A stretch of 64,000 bases of DNA from NCBI GenBank assembly GCA_030374765.1, contig JARGXX010000019.1, positions 32,746-96,745 on the forward strand, in the 5' to 3' direction. The notes below the pieces were generated by a model. That model made no database searches, was not told where the DNA came from, and saw only the letters and a list, made by a program, of their open reading frames with translations. The DNA comes from Agarophyton chilense. Its lineage: Eukaryota > Rhodophyta > Florideophyceae > Gracilariales > Gracilariaceae. The position numbers and the translations under genes are program-made. Below, in pieces: positions 1 through 9,327 of this stretch (positions are counted from its first letter, which is position 1; each line of letters starts with the position of its first letter).

Positions 1-882
1 GGTTTTCTTGGAGGCCAAATGTGCTCGTTTTATGTACCGGAAATGTGTCTCTTGATAAGGAAAAAACCATGTCGAGGCCCACCTACTCTTGGTCTAATTG
101 TTTAGGTGTTTTCGGTAATGGGATTTCCTTGGATTTCGTCTAGCAAAATGGAGACAAAAACGGCTACATATTGCAGCATAATTGTTCTCGTGATTTTGAA
201 GAACTATTCAAATAAAAAAGTAAAACAACTTAAGTAGTTTAAAGTGTTTACCTTTTTCAAATGATTAGAATAACTTATGATTATGAACATAAATTTTTGT
301 ACAGAACGTAAATTGTTATTTATCGTCAAATAAAATTTTAGCAGCCACAAATAGCCTAAATGCATAACTTAGTGGTATAGTGCTTTAAAAACGAGTGTCA
401 AGTGATTAAAAAGTACCAATTGTGCGCCTAACGGGCTGAAAGATTGTTTTTGATGTCAGCAGCTTATTTAATAAAATTGTCTACATTCTGCTCTCTAACG
501 AGAATGAAATTCTACGAAATTCTAATCAAAACTTTTGCGATGGCATTTTCTTTTGAAAGTGTAAATTGAGCTTTTTGTGACGATTTATTTAGTCGGCATG
601 CTTTGAACGTTGGTTTTTGATTGCATTTGTTGAAGAAGATGAGAAGGTTGAATTTGGTGAAGGGATGAGCTTCGCACTAATAATTAAAAAGTGTAGAAAC
701 AGCGAGGCGTGTGTTTGGAAAATTTCTAGGTTGCTTTCATTATGTTTCGTAGAGAGCATGGGGGTTCCCTGCTCCACGGTTTCTGCCGCGAAATGCACTC
801 GATCGTGCCCAATGGGAAGCTTTCACACCTTTGCTCGGACAGCACCATTTTGTACCCTGAAAACCTGCTGAATCAATTTTTT
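1..882. other. AT-rich stretch without a recognisable gene
   Basis: This left edge is AT-rich and broken by stops in all frames. Only short open frames exist (a frame at 617-871 and its antisense shadow) and none resembles a known protein. The AT content differs from the gene-bearing DNA to the right. It may be an intergenic region or old repeat, but no repeat structure is visible here. Confidence 0.6.
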
Positions 883-954
883 TTGACACCTTTATTGACA
901 CCTTTATTAACACCTTTGTGCAGACCTCTATTGACACCTTTATTGACACCTTGA
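883..954. repeat. 12-bp minisatellite, six units
   Basis: Six tandem units of TTGACACCTTTA: units 1, 2 and 5 are exact, unit 6 has one change, unit 3 has two changes and unit 4 is the most diverged. The array lies about 350 bp upstream of the POLD3-like start codon. The 12-bp period leaves frames open and explains the spurious antisense open frame across it. Confidence 0.95.
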
Positions 955-1122
955 TGACCAGTGCGGCCGACCAGGCAGGTGCATTGAAGCAAAATCTGAT
1001 CACTAGTTTATTTGCCCATCCTCGGTGGGGATGCTCTGAGTGAGTTTTACGGCGGTGTGCCTAAATCAATTTCATCCAAAAGAGCCATTTCGAGTAGTTG
1101 ATATAGATTGTAACACAATTGA

Positions 1123-1130
1123 TTTCCCGC
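1123..1130 (+). promoter_or_regulatory. E2F-type site upstream of POLD3
   Basis: TTTCCCGC, an exact match to the E2F consensus TTTSSCGC, lies about 180 bp upstream of the chosen POLD3 start. The site is short enough to arise by chance; its weight comes from similar sites beside MCM3/MCMBP, PSF3 and SAS-6 in this window. Confidence 0.45.
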
Positions 1131-1306
1131 TAAAATCGCAACTACGCAAACCCAGGATTTGCTCGGCTTGGCATGCTAGCCAACATGCAAAAAGTAACGT
1201 CGTTCAGGCAGCGTGCCGCGAAGAAGAGCTGACTCGACTACCCTATTACTCGCACAGGCGACGGCAGCATTTACCACGCCCGCAATTTGTGTATCTCAAG
1301 TCACCC

Positions 1307-2779
1307 ATGGAGCAAGCCACATTAGACGCTCTCATCTACGGAAAAGAGCAATGTGTCTCCTTTCGTCACGCCTCAGCACTGTTCTCTCTTCCCACACGCT
1401 CCGCACAAGAGTTGTTATTAGCGTACATACATTCACAACCAGCAGAAAAACTAAGTGCTCTCTGGATTGTTTCATGCCGTGATCAGAACACAAATGCTTT
1501 GAAATCTATGTTGACCACTTCACCAGCTCCGACAGATAAGAAACAGATTTGGGCTGTTGGTCCTGCTAGTGCGAGTGCTGCACCTTCATTACATGCAGCA
1601 TGGATTGCACATGACACAAAACGGGAGAAAGATTTGGTTAAGCGACCCTCGCATGAACCGAATGAGCTGAGGGATGGACGTTTCAATGTTTTGAAATCTA
1701 GAACCAGTGTGTATGATGAGCGCATTGATCCCCGTCTTGTCACTAATTCCAACATGTTGAACAGGAACGGTGCGGAAAAGAGGAATAATTCAAGTTCATT
1801 TCTTTCAATGGTCAAGTCCAAAACAAAGGGGAAGAAAAATAAGCAAGCCCCAATTTCGTTCAAGAAGAGTACCAATGGCTCTACCTCGAGTCTTTTCAGT
1901 TCGAAGCCGCTTGGTGCAGATTCTATTCGCAAGATTAAAGCTGAGAAACATGTCGATACTGAAGAATTTAGTGGCGAGAAAAAGGTCACTTCTTCCACTG
2001 CAACGCCCTCTGTTCCAAATTCTTCAAAATCCACTGCTTCTAAAGCAGGGAACCAAGATATTCGGAAAAAGACGAAAAATGGGAAGAAGACGAGAAGGAT
2101 TGTAGTACAGGCGGATAGTGATAGTGAAGACAAAGAATCTGATGAAGAGATGAGCGAGGAAAAGGAACAAATTATGATGATGGAAAGAGAGGCTTCGGAG
2201 GAGGAGCGCGCCGCTGAAGAACGGGCTGAGCTAGAAAGGGAATTGATGGAGCTTCAGGACAAGGTAGACGACGAGGCGGAATCTCCTTTGATGCAAGATA
2301 TGGATTCCGAAATGAAAGACGTCGAAAATGCGCCTCCTGAAAACACGTCCTCTACTAAAGAGCACTCGAAAGGCAGCCCGATTAAAGGAAAACGGTCGTA
2401 CTGGGATACATTGAACCACACACCGCCGGTCGGTCGCCGAATTCGTAAGGAAGTAGAAGAGCTTGTTGAAGAAGATGGTTACTATGTGACAAGGAGAGTA
2501 CTCAAGGTCTATGACGAGAATGGAAATGAAGTTGCTGATGAAGGAGAAAAGGATACAAAGGATGAGGAAGAAAAGAAGAAAAATAAAAAAACTAGTGCTT
2601 CTCTGCGCCAGTTATTCACGCCTCTCGAAAGCAAAAAGGACCATCGTATGAGACACGTTAGCGGCCATGGCAAAAACCCGAAGTCTTCCTCCTCAACCAC
2701 AACAGCCGGAAAAAAGACTTCAATTACACGAAAAAGCAAAAGCATCAACTCTTACTTTCAGAAGAAAGTATGGCAGTAA
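1307..2779 (+). CDS. POLD3: DNA polymerase delta subunit 3 (POLD3/Cdc27-like)
   Basis: Predicted accessory subunit of the replicative polymerase delta, acting at the fork by linking the catalytic complex to PCNA. The N-terminal 60-70 residues resemble the winged-helix that binds the B subunit (motif VSFRHASALF, followed by an amphipathic helix and ALWIVS). The middle is long, charged and low in complexity, with an acidic/Glu-rich stretch, as in POLD3 proteins. The extreme C-terminus carries a PCNA-interaction-like motif, SINSYFQKK, comparable to the terminal motif in animal POLD3, but with Ser instead of the usual first Gln. The frame is open further upstream, but only from a non-ATG codon; the ATG at 1307 begins directly at the conserved domain and gives 490 residues, close to the family length. 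An E2F-type site lies upstream. It ends 102 bp before the converging TyrRS gene. Confidence 0.8.
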   Translation: MEQATLDALIYGKEQCVSFRHASALFSLPTRSAQELLLAYIHSQPAEKLSALWIVSCRDQNTNALKSMLTTSPAPTDKKQIWAVGPASASAAPSLHAAWIAHDTKREKDLVKRPSHEPNELRDGRFNVLKSRTSVYDERIDPRLVTNSNMLNRNGAEKRNNSSSFLSMVKSKTKGKKNKQAPISFKKSTNGSTSSLFSSKPLGADSIRKIKAEKHVDTEEFSGEKKVTSSTATPSVPNSSKSTASKAGNQDIRKKTKNGKKTRRIVVQADSDSEDKESDEEMSEEKEQIMMMEREASEEERAAEERAELERELMELQDKVDDEAESPLMQDMDSEMKDVENAPPENTSSTKEHSKGSPIKGKRSYWDTLNHTPPVGRRIRKEVEELVEEDGYYVTRRVLKVYDENGNEVADEGEKDTKDEEEKKKNKKTSASLRQLFTPLESKKDHRMRHVSGHGKNPKSSSSTTTAGKKTSITRKSKSINSYFQKKVWQ

Positions 2780-2881
2780 ACATGAATTCTTTGCGCTAGC
2801 TGTCCATATGTTTCGCAACCCAGCCCCTGGCTCTACGAATCCCGATCGCACAGCAACGAAAACCAAAGTTTCTAGAGCTTG

Positions 2882-4297
2882 TCACTTTACACGAACCAAA
2901 AGCTTGTTTTTCTTGCCAGCAGCTAAGAGGGCGAGCTTGCCACCTACAAGGTCATTGCTTTCAAGCACGGCACGTTCATCGGTAATCTTCTCGTTGTTCA
3001 GGTAGCCACCACCGTTTCTGATGAGACGCCTAGCCTCACCTTTAGACTTCTGCAAACCTCCTTTCACCATCAGGTCGACGACGCCAATCCCGACAATTTC
3101 TTCCGCTCCAAAGCTAGCGCTCGGCATGTCGGATGCAATTGCTTCTAGCGCTTCTACACTTAGAACAGCACTACTCCCTGGGGCAGCGGCTGCTGTGGCT
3201 GCTAAAGCAGACTTGACTCCTTCGTCCCCGTGAACTATTCGAGTAACCTCTTCAGCCAGTCGTTTTTGTGCAGTGTTCGGAACATAATGGGGAAACTTCA
3301 TCTGCTGTTCAATGTTTTCAATCTCCTCCAGTGCCAAGAACGTTAACCGCTTCAAAAGGGTGATGACATCCTCATCCGTAGTGCGGATCAAAAATTGGTA
3401 GAACTGATATGGAGATAGTTTCTCCTTCGAAAGCCACACAGCCCCATTTTCACTCTTTCCAAATTTCTTACCATCAGCAGTGGTAAGCAGCGGAAATGTG
3501 ATTCCATGCAAGATCTTAGATCGAATCTTTCTAGCGAGTTCGGTTCCAGCAGTAATATTCCCCCACTGATCTGAACCTCCAAGTTGCATAACACAGTTAA
3601 GACTATCGCTCAAATGCACGAAGTCAAATGCCTGCAACAGCTGATACGTAAACTCAGTGAAACTTATACCGTCATCACTTGCAAGTCTGGTCTTGACCGA
3701 ATCTTTCGCAATCATGGTGTTGACGCGCGCATATTTTCCAACGTCACGTAGAAAGTGCAAAAATGAAATCTGTCCCAACCAGTCGTAGTTATTCGCAATG
3801 ACAAACGGCTGGTTGGCCATACCAGCCTGCTGAAGGTGTCTCTCCGACCGTTGTAAAATCTGGTTCAAATTGGCTTCGATACCGTTCAGGTTGCGTCGTA
3901 TGGTCTCATCGTCCAAAACAGGCCGTTCAACACTCTTTCCACTTGGGTCGCCAACTCTGGCCGTGGCGCCTCCAAGGAGAGCAACAACTCGATGGCCGCA
4001 TCTCTGAAACCAAGCCAGTGTCAAAATGGCCAACAGATTCCCCAAATGCAGAGAATCGGCTGTGGGGTCGAACCCAGTATACACGGTGATAGGCTTCTCA
4101 CACAGCGTTTTCACAACATAAGACTCCGCGGTGCAGGCGTCCAACAGTCCTCTTTTCTGCAGTACATCAATCACATTCGGCATAACAACGGGCCGCTTCG
4201 GCGGCAGTCGCGCACACGCGGCGAATCTTGCACGCGGGGCAGATGAGCGAGCCGTGAACAGCTGCGCGCATCGAGCAAAGGCAACAGGGCGACGCAT
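2882..4297 (-). CDS. YARS2: Tyrosyl-tRNA synthetase, bacterial/organellar type
   Basis: Attaches tyrosine to tRNA-Tyr, probably in mitochondria and/or plastids. It is a class I synthetase of the bacterial type: the ATP-binding HIGH-like motif is HLGN (about residues 84-87, in GFDPTADSLHLGN), the tyrosine/tRNA region has QLGGSDQWGN, and the KMSKS-like loop is KFGKS (about 278-282). A C-terminal S4 RNA-binding domain follows (GGLQKSKGEARRLI). The ATG at 4297 gives 471 residues with an Arg/Ala-rich, acid-free leader of about 40 residues, typical of an organelle presequence; an open extension upstream looks non-conserved. Converges on POLD3 and diverges from the ZnT5-like gene. A cytosolic enzyme would be of the eukaryotic type, so organellar use is inferred. 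Confidence 0.92.
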   Translation of the reverse strand: MRRPVAFARCAQLFTARSSAPRARFAACARLPPKRPVVMPNVIDVLQKRGLLDACTAESYVVKTLCEKPITVYTGFDPTADSLHLGNLLAILTLAWFQRCGHRVVALLGGATARVGDPSGKSVERPVLDDETIRRNLNGIEANLNQILQRSERHLQQAGMANQPFVIANNYDWLGQISFLHFLRDVGKYARVNTMIAKDSVKTRLASDDGISFTEFTYQLLQAFDFVHLSDSLNCVMQLGGSDQWGNITAGTELARKIRSKILHGITFPLLTTADGKKFGKSENGAVWLSKEKLSPYQFYQFLIRTTDEDVITLLKRLTFLALEEIENIEQQMKFPHYVPNTAQKRLAEEVTRIVHGDEGVKSALAATAAAAPGSSAVLSVEALEAIASDMPSASFGAEEIVGIGVVDLMVKGGLQKSKGEARRLIRNGGGYLNNEKITDERAVLESNDLVGGKLALLAAGKKNKLLVRVK

Positions 4298-4639
4298 GGT
4301 GTCGAACTGGCGACTCCTGGTCGTTACCAACGCACCGCGACACGACGTAGCACGATCTCGACGATTGCAATGCCAAGCGGCACGTTCATCATTGAATTGG
4401 TGAGCTATAGCAGATGGGCGCTGTGCTACGTGCACCACGTGACAAGCTGGCGGCGCTTACACCTCAATGGCACGCGTTTCCAGCACGCGGAGGCCGGCCG
4501 AACGGCTGCTGTCGACGTTGACAAACACCGCCAAAAAGAACAAGTGTGCCCTGCGCCAGTTGCCGGGACTGGGCTCTGTCGGCTGATCAGCCCGCGTCCA
4601 AGCTGCCCGAATACGCCCCCGCGCCATCTTGCCCTCATC
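4298..4639. promoter_or_regulatory. Divergent intergenic region TyrRS / ZnT5-like gene
   Basis: 342 bp separate two divergent start codons, so both promoters must lie here. The sequence is GC-rich; I recognise no TATA box or other known element. Open frames running through it on both strands are extensions of the neighbouring genes without conservation. Confidence 0.5.
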
Positions 4640-5941
4640 ATGCCGAACAACCTGGTTCTCCCAGGTGCCATGTCGTCAAAGTCTAAGTCATCATCTCGTG
4701 CTTCTTCCAAAACTGCTTCTCGTGTTCGAGTACCCACTCTCCCATATGTTCCGGCGTTGGCACTTTTCACGGTTGGAAAAGCGTGTCGGGTATTCGCTGC
4801 CTTTGTGTCGTTTTCTTTTCTGCAAAGGGGTGTTTCACTGCTTGTTTATTTGTCCTGTGTGACGCTAGGAGCTAGCATATGCTTGTTGGCGTTACAGAGA
4901 CCTTGGAATGGAAAGCGAATCGGTGCGAAGCGGACAAGAAGAACACTTCTGGCAGGTCTAATTTCGGCGATTACGCTGGCCACATGGTCAGCGGGGCTAA
5001 GAGCTGCAGGGCCGTTAAGAGCGCTGCTGGTAGATGGTGCAGAACTTCCACTTGTGTACGTCTTCGCATTGGTGCGACGCCGCGAATTGCCAGAGAGACG
5101 GAAGACAAGGGGGGCTATATTAATGTTGATAGCATATGTTTTGCTCATGTGGGATGCATCTGGGCATGTACCCAATGTACAGGAACTAGAACAATCGGCA
5201 CTTGGTCAGCGCGCAGAACATACCTTAGACCGTTTTGCACATCTCACGCATCTGAAAGACGGTGCGACATCAGGAGGAGACGACGCACAAGCGGGTGAAA
5301 CCATAAACGGCGCGCGACGGCGATTGCAACGGATTGTAAAGCGCTTCAATGTGGATCAAGACGGGAGAAAAGCAAGTGATTGGAGACGTTCACCGACTAC
5401 GTGGCGTTGTGAATTGGGAGTGCTGCTCGTGTTGGCTGCGTCAATTATGATGCAGTCGTCCCGCGCGTTTACGCGAAGATTAGCGACTGAGTTAGGTGGG
5501 GCCAAGAGATACTTCGCGCTTGGAACAAGTGCTGCAAGTGCTTGGCTAGCACTTGCGGCATTACTGCTCTCAGCAGTATGGCGCGATGGTATTGGAGGAG
5601 CAGACAGTATTGGCGAAACGATTCGATGGACCGGCGTGGGTGTGCTATGGTTAGTTGTACCGTACTACGTACGCGCGATTGTGAGCACGGCGATCTCTGC
5701 GCGAGTAGTTTTGCAAGGCGGCGTGGTGTTGCCATTCGTGATGGCAGTTTGTGGATGCGCATTCGTTGGAGCCACCAAGTGCGCCGGCGGCGCGAGTTGG
5801 TTGCTTGTAGCAGCGTTTCTGTTGAATGCGTGCGGGGTATCACTGATGATGGCCGGGGGAGCGCGACGCGCTATCTCAGAATTGCCTCTGGACGGGGCGG
5901 GTGGAGGCAGCTCTAATGGTGGTGAGAGTGAGACGCGCTAG
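4640..5941 (+). CDS. Multi-pass membrane protein resembling the N-terminal half of ZnT5
   Basis: 433 residues from the ATG at 4640 (another ATG ten codons on). About ten hydrophobic segments are visible, with a hydrophilic loop near residues 175-245. Two stretches recall the N-terminal membrane domain of the zinc transporter ZnT5/SLC30A5: GPLRALLVDG followed by KTRGAILMLIAYVLLMWD, and later RRLATELGGAKRYFAL. In ZnT5 this domain precedes the cation-diffusion-facilitator (CDF) domain that moves zinc into the early secretory pathway. Here the protein stops after the N-terminal part, and no His-rich loop or HxxxD metal site of a CDF domain is seen before the next gene. It may be a stand-alone partner subunit or a drug/metabolite-transporter-like protein of other function. 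The homology is from memory and needs a profile search. Confidence 0.55.
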   Translation: MPNNLVLPGAMSSKSKSSSRASSKTASRVRVPTLPYVPALALFTVGKACRVFAAFVSFSFLQRGVSLLVYLSCVTLGASICLLALQRPWNGKRIGAKRTRRTLLAGLISAITLATWSAGLRAAGPLRALLVDGAELPLVYVFALVRRRELPERRKTRGAILMLIAYVLLMWDASGHVPNVQELEQSALGQRAEHTLDRFAHLTHLKDGATSGGDDAQAGETINGARRRLQRIVKRFNVDQDGRKASDWRRSPTTWRCELGVLLVLAASIMMQSSRAFTRRLATELGGAKRYFALGTSAASAWLALAALLLSAVWRDGIGGADSIGETIRWTGVGVLWLVVPYYVRAIVSTAISARVVLQGGVVLPFVMAVCGCAFVGATKCAGGASWLLVAAFLLNACGVSLMMAGGARRAISELPLDGAGGGSSNGGESETR

Positions 5942-6517
5942 GGCTGGAAGGGGGAAGAGAATGCCGCGAGGAAGAAAACGAGCGTAACTGCCCATGGTGG
6001 CGTGTGGTTGGGAAAACGAGGGCGAGCAACGCTGGCTTGACGGTTGCACAGCGCTGCCTGCACTTGCGCTTGGCGAACGCGTTGTGGAGCGTGGACACGC
6101 TGTGCACCGCCATTGGACGCGGCGCTACCGAAGCGTCCAGTGATGTGCGAGGTGGAACACGTGGACGCTCGTCTCGAGCTGAGCTTTCTCTCGAATCGCT
6201 TGGGCTTTTTTGTCGCTCGGCTTTTTTGGGCGTGCGCTTGCGTTTCGATTTGTGTTTTGTACGCTGCGCTGTGTACATATTCGAGTTCGTTGTGTGTGGC
6301 GTGGCCACTTGCTTCATGACTTGCGGGTGTGTTGTTGTTTGCTGTTGCTAACTTTTTTGTATACCGTTCGTTGTTCGTAGTACGCTTCTGCCTCGCGTAC
6401 GTCCCCTTTCTCCTTCGCTGCCTCTCCCTGTGTGCCCCGCCCTCCCGTAGTGCCCAAGGAATATCCCTTTCTTTGGGCAACTGCGTACGCGTCCTTTGTA
6501 CGCTCTGTGATTCGGCC
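5942..6517. other. Intergenic region and probable bZIP leader
   Basis: 576 bp between the ZnT5-like stop and the bZIP ATG. An open frame leads into the bZIP gene from 6329, and a long open frame runs antisense (5938-6633), but both have biased composition and no conserved features. I see no recognised element. Confidence 0.5.
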
Positions 6518-7705
6518 ATGGACAGTGCACCGGCTGAAGATGCTTTCATGTCCTGGGATGATCTTCCGGCACTAGCACCCCTTGACCCACTCATGTCTAC
6601 TGCCACCCCCGGGAGAGACCATGAATGGCCCATATCCTTATACGATCCTTCTTCTCTTCAGGACGTTCCGCATGTCAGTTTGGACGGTGAACTGGCACTG
6701 CCCCTCGAAAGTTCGATGAAAAGGGAGCCTCAGTTGCCATTGCCTACTTCCCCTATTCAATCATCCCAAACAATCAGACAACATCCGCTCGCCAATGCTG
6801 TCCCGCAAGCCACCCTCAAAGTCACACCCCCATCTCAACAGCCGCCGCAGCAACCGTCGCAGCAACCGCCGCAGCGACCGTCGCCGCAGCCGTCGCAGCA
6901 GCAGCAGCAGCCGCAGCAACAGCAGCCGCCACGGCCGCTGCCTCAACCACCGACAGAGCCGCCTCAGAAGCCGCCGCAATCGGAAAAGTGTGTGGATCTA
7001 TCTGGGCGTCCTGTTGGCGGAGGAGCCCAAACTATATTTCGCGCGATGCATGCTATGGACGCAAGGACGACATCTTCTCATAGTAGAGGGAGCAAAAGTG
7101 TTTCTCCGATGCTCAGAACAGTTCCGCATCCGAATTTTCCACCCACTGCTCCTGGCGGCGAGGCAAATAGCCCACGATCTCACAGCGGAACTACGGTGGG
7201 CTTGGGCGTAGTACGGACTATTGAGAAGACCGAAGATTGTTTGAAGCAAACGGGCACAAAGAAGCGGACAGTGTCGACGAAGGCATCATCACTATCACTG
7301 AAAGCTAAAAGAGAGCGAGAAGCTGCCATGTTTCCTAAGGAAGCATTAGCTGACTTAGGAGGAACTACTTCTGCGCAAGTTAGAAAGATGACTGAAGATC
7401 AGAGAAAGCTTGTTTTATACAAGCGCAAGTTGAGGAATCGGATATCGGCGAAAAAGTCTCGGGCGAACCGGCAAACTGCACTGGCGCAATTGCGGACTGA
7501 AGTTGATGAAATTCAAACTACTACTGTAGATATTCTTGAAACGACTTTGGCGGTAGCTCGTGAAAATGAACGACTTCGGAGATGCACGGCCGACCAAGAT
7601 CGTCGTATTTCGATGTTGGAAGAGGAAAATGAAATGTTGAGGAGACGCAACGGCAAAGAAGAGCGTCATACTTCTTTGCCGATTGAACGCAAGCTTGGTG
7701 CTTGA
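6518..7705 (+). CDS. bZIP transcription factor with Pro/Gln tract
   Basis: 395 residues from the ATG at 6518; the frame is open to 6329 but that part reads as hydrophobic non-conserved leader. Residues about 103-154 are a Pro/Gln repeat tract coded by CAG/CCG-rich DNA (6829-6980), a likely activation or length-variable region. Near residues 296-320 lies a basic region with NRISAKKSRANRQ, fitting the N-x7-R DNA-contact signature of bZIP proteins, followed by a leucine-zipper-like coiled coil to about residue 385 (LRTEVDEI, ENERLRR, EEENEMLRR). Predicted nuclear homo- or heterodimeric DNA-binding regulator; target genes cannot be inferred. No intron is needed. The family is certain, the subfamily is not. 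Confidence 0.9.
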   Translation: MDSAPAEDAFMSWDDLPALAPLDPLMSTATPGRDHEWPISLYDPSSLQDVPHVSLDGELALPLESSMKREPQLPLPTSPIQSSQTIRQHPLANAVPQATLKVTPPSQQPPQQPSQQPPQRPSPQPSQQQQQPQQQQPPRPLPQPPTEPPQKPPQSEKCVDLSGRPVGGGAQTIFRAMHAMDARTTSSHSRGSKSVSPMLRTVPHPNFPPTAPGGEANSPRSHSGTTVGLGVVRTIEKTEDCLKQTGTKKRTVSTKASSLSLKAKREREAAMFPKEALADLGGTTSAQVRKMTEDQRKLVLYKRKLRNRISAKKSRANRQTALAQLRTEVDEIQTTTVDILETTLAVARENERLRRCTADQDRRISMLEEENEMLRRRNGKEERHTSLPIERKLGA

Positions 7706-8296
7706 AACTTATAGATCGCACGGTATTTCTCCCGTGGAATTCACTTGGGCAAGCGTTTTGTGTATATAGTGCCCTCACGCGCGCCCACTCTCAATCGTTT
7801 TCTGTCTCTTTCTCGGCTATGGTATAGAACTTGTGTTGCCGGTCACTCTCATGTGTTGTAGATGGTTGTTTTCGTTTTGGTTGTACAACAGTTTGTATTT
7901 TGCTGTACCGATCTCTCTACTTGGACCGTGTTTCTGTTCTGACTTCCTGGCGACCAGTGGTTGCCATGCATTTGTTCGCCCACTCTTGTTTTCTCTCTTG
8001 CGGTCTTGTCACTTTTTGATACGCTTTCTATTCCATCTTCACATAATTATTTTTCTTTCGGAGTTCACCTGGGGTCTTGGCGTTCGCACTCTATGCGTTT
8101 CCTGGCTCCCCGTTGTCTCTGAGAGCAAAAGTCCAGACAGCAGTGACGAAAATGGTATGGATCTTTTTGATGTTGTCGCTCCGTTGACCTTTATTGTCTT
8201 TGGTTCGTGCTAGATTTATCCTGCTGTTGATTGTAACGTGTATTGGGTTTGACAATCCTGTTGATCTTCGAACTGTGTTGTTCTTTGCGAACAAGT

Positions 8297-8320
8297 AATA
8301 TCGCTTGTTACAGCGATATT
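8297..8320. repeat. Perfect inverted repeat, 9-bp arms, 6-nt loop
   Basis: AATATCGCT and its exact reverse complement AGCGATATT are separated by TGTTAC. No poly-T tract follows directly. It could form an RNA hairpin in the 3' region of the bZIP transcript, or be chance. Confidence 0.8.
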
Positions 8321-8765
8321 GCCTCTGTTTGGCTTCTGTTTTGGAAGTCTTGAAATGGTTGCAATCTCACTATTTCTCTCACATCGTGTTCCTGTACGTT
8401 GTCTGTACATCATTAAAACACTCTCTTCACTGACTCGCCTATTGTGTGCAAAAGTTGTGAGGAACGGCCTTAGTTTTAGTATGTTTTGGTTCACAAGGCG
8501 ATCAACAGGTTTTCAGTATTCGTTTCATGGTGCTGTGATATTAACTAGAGCAGTGGACCCCTCGGGTACTCGACAGTAATAAGTATTCAAATCACTATAT
8601 TTGATTCACAAACTCTCTCCCCACCACCCGTCAAAGTGGATAGGGTCCCCGCCCCACTCAAGCAGGATTTAAAACACCGCATGCATGCTCCAGTGCGTGT
8701 GTCCAACTCACCTCGTTGAGGTTTCTGTACACCACGTATGAAAGTTCCGATTTAGCGACAACAGC

Positions 8766-8795
8766 ATTGATCTACACACCATTGATCTACACACC
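8766..8795. repeat. Tandem duplication of a 15-mer
   Basis: ATTGATCTACACACC occurs twice head to tail, and two further bases of the unit follow. A simple recent tandem duplication with no obvious function. Confidence 0.9.
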
Positions 8796-8880
8796 ATATC
8801 GAGCAAGGATTTATGGTCTCTTATGATGCTCTGCACCCTCTCGCATAATTTCCATTGACCTGTGCGACCTTGTAAGCGAT

Positions 8881-9327
8881 TTAATTTGAGGGTGTAGAAT
8901 GACTTGCGCCCAGAGTTTGGCCAACATTTGCATCACTCGGAGACCCTGTGGTGGTGTCCATCACACCGTTCGTACCATTTACCTCGGATTTTTCCTTGTT
9001 AGAACTATCTTCTTCATCCAACTTCTTCACAAGCGCAACAAACAAAATACGTTTTTTCTGGCGCAGTTCTTCCAATTCCTTAACTAGAGCACGTACCTGA
9101 TCATTTCCTGGATCAGCTTCTTGTATACCAGCGAGAATATTTTCTGCATGTCGTTGAGCCTCTGTTCTTTCCACAGCACGAACCGCAGCTCGTGCTTTCA
9201 AAGCCTCTAGGCGCTCCTTTTCGAGCAATTTCCGTACTCCTCCCTGCAGTCGATGTATTCTTTCGGGAGACAGTCGCCCTAAAACGTATGAACGTGGTCG
9301 TAGAGCTTTTTTCGAAACTCTTGCCAT
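8881..9327 (-). CDS. Small charged coiled-coil protein, function unknown
   Basis: 148 residues from the ATG at 9327, chosen because the protein becomes basic and helical at once (ARVSKKALRPRSYVLGRLS); the frame stays open 20 codons upstream. Residues about 20-105 are strongly helical and charged, with heptad-like spacing (KLLEKERLEALKARAAVRAV, then LVKELEELRQKKRILFVALV). The tail is Ser/Thr/Asn-rich and probably disordered. No family was recognised. The pattern fits a small subunit of a nuclear or ribonucleoprotein complex, but that is only an impression. It converges on the bZIP gene with a long 3' gap. Confidence 0.55.
   Translation of the reverse strand: MARVSKKALRPRSYVLGRLSPERIHRLQGGVRKLLEKERLEALKARAAVRAVERTEAQRHAENILAGIQEADPGNDQVRALVKELEELRQKKRILFVALVKKLDEEDSSNKEKSEVNGTNGVMDTTTGSPSDANVGQTLGASHSTPSN

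Larger units (their letters stand above)
7706..8880. other. Convergent intergenic region, no gene recognised
   Basis: About 1.2 kb between the 3' ends of the bZIP and coiled-coil genes. It is T-rich on the plus strand, with only short open frames lacking conserved features. It contains a perfect 9-bp hairpin (8297-8320) and a duplicated 15-mer (8766-8795). Confidence 0.6.

Noticed and set aside
740-1003. Minus-strand 87-codon frame
   Set aside because: Open only because the 12-base repeat is a multiple of three; it encodes repeats of KVSI.
5938-6633. 231-codon frame antisense to the bZIP leader
   Set aside because: Arg/Ser/Ala-rich shadow of GC-rich sequence overlapping the bZIP start.
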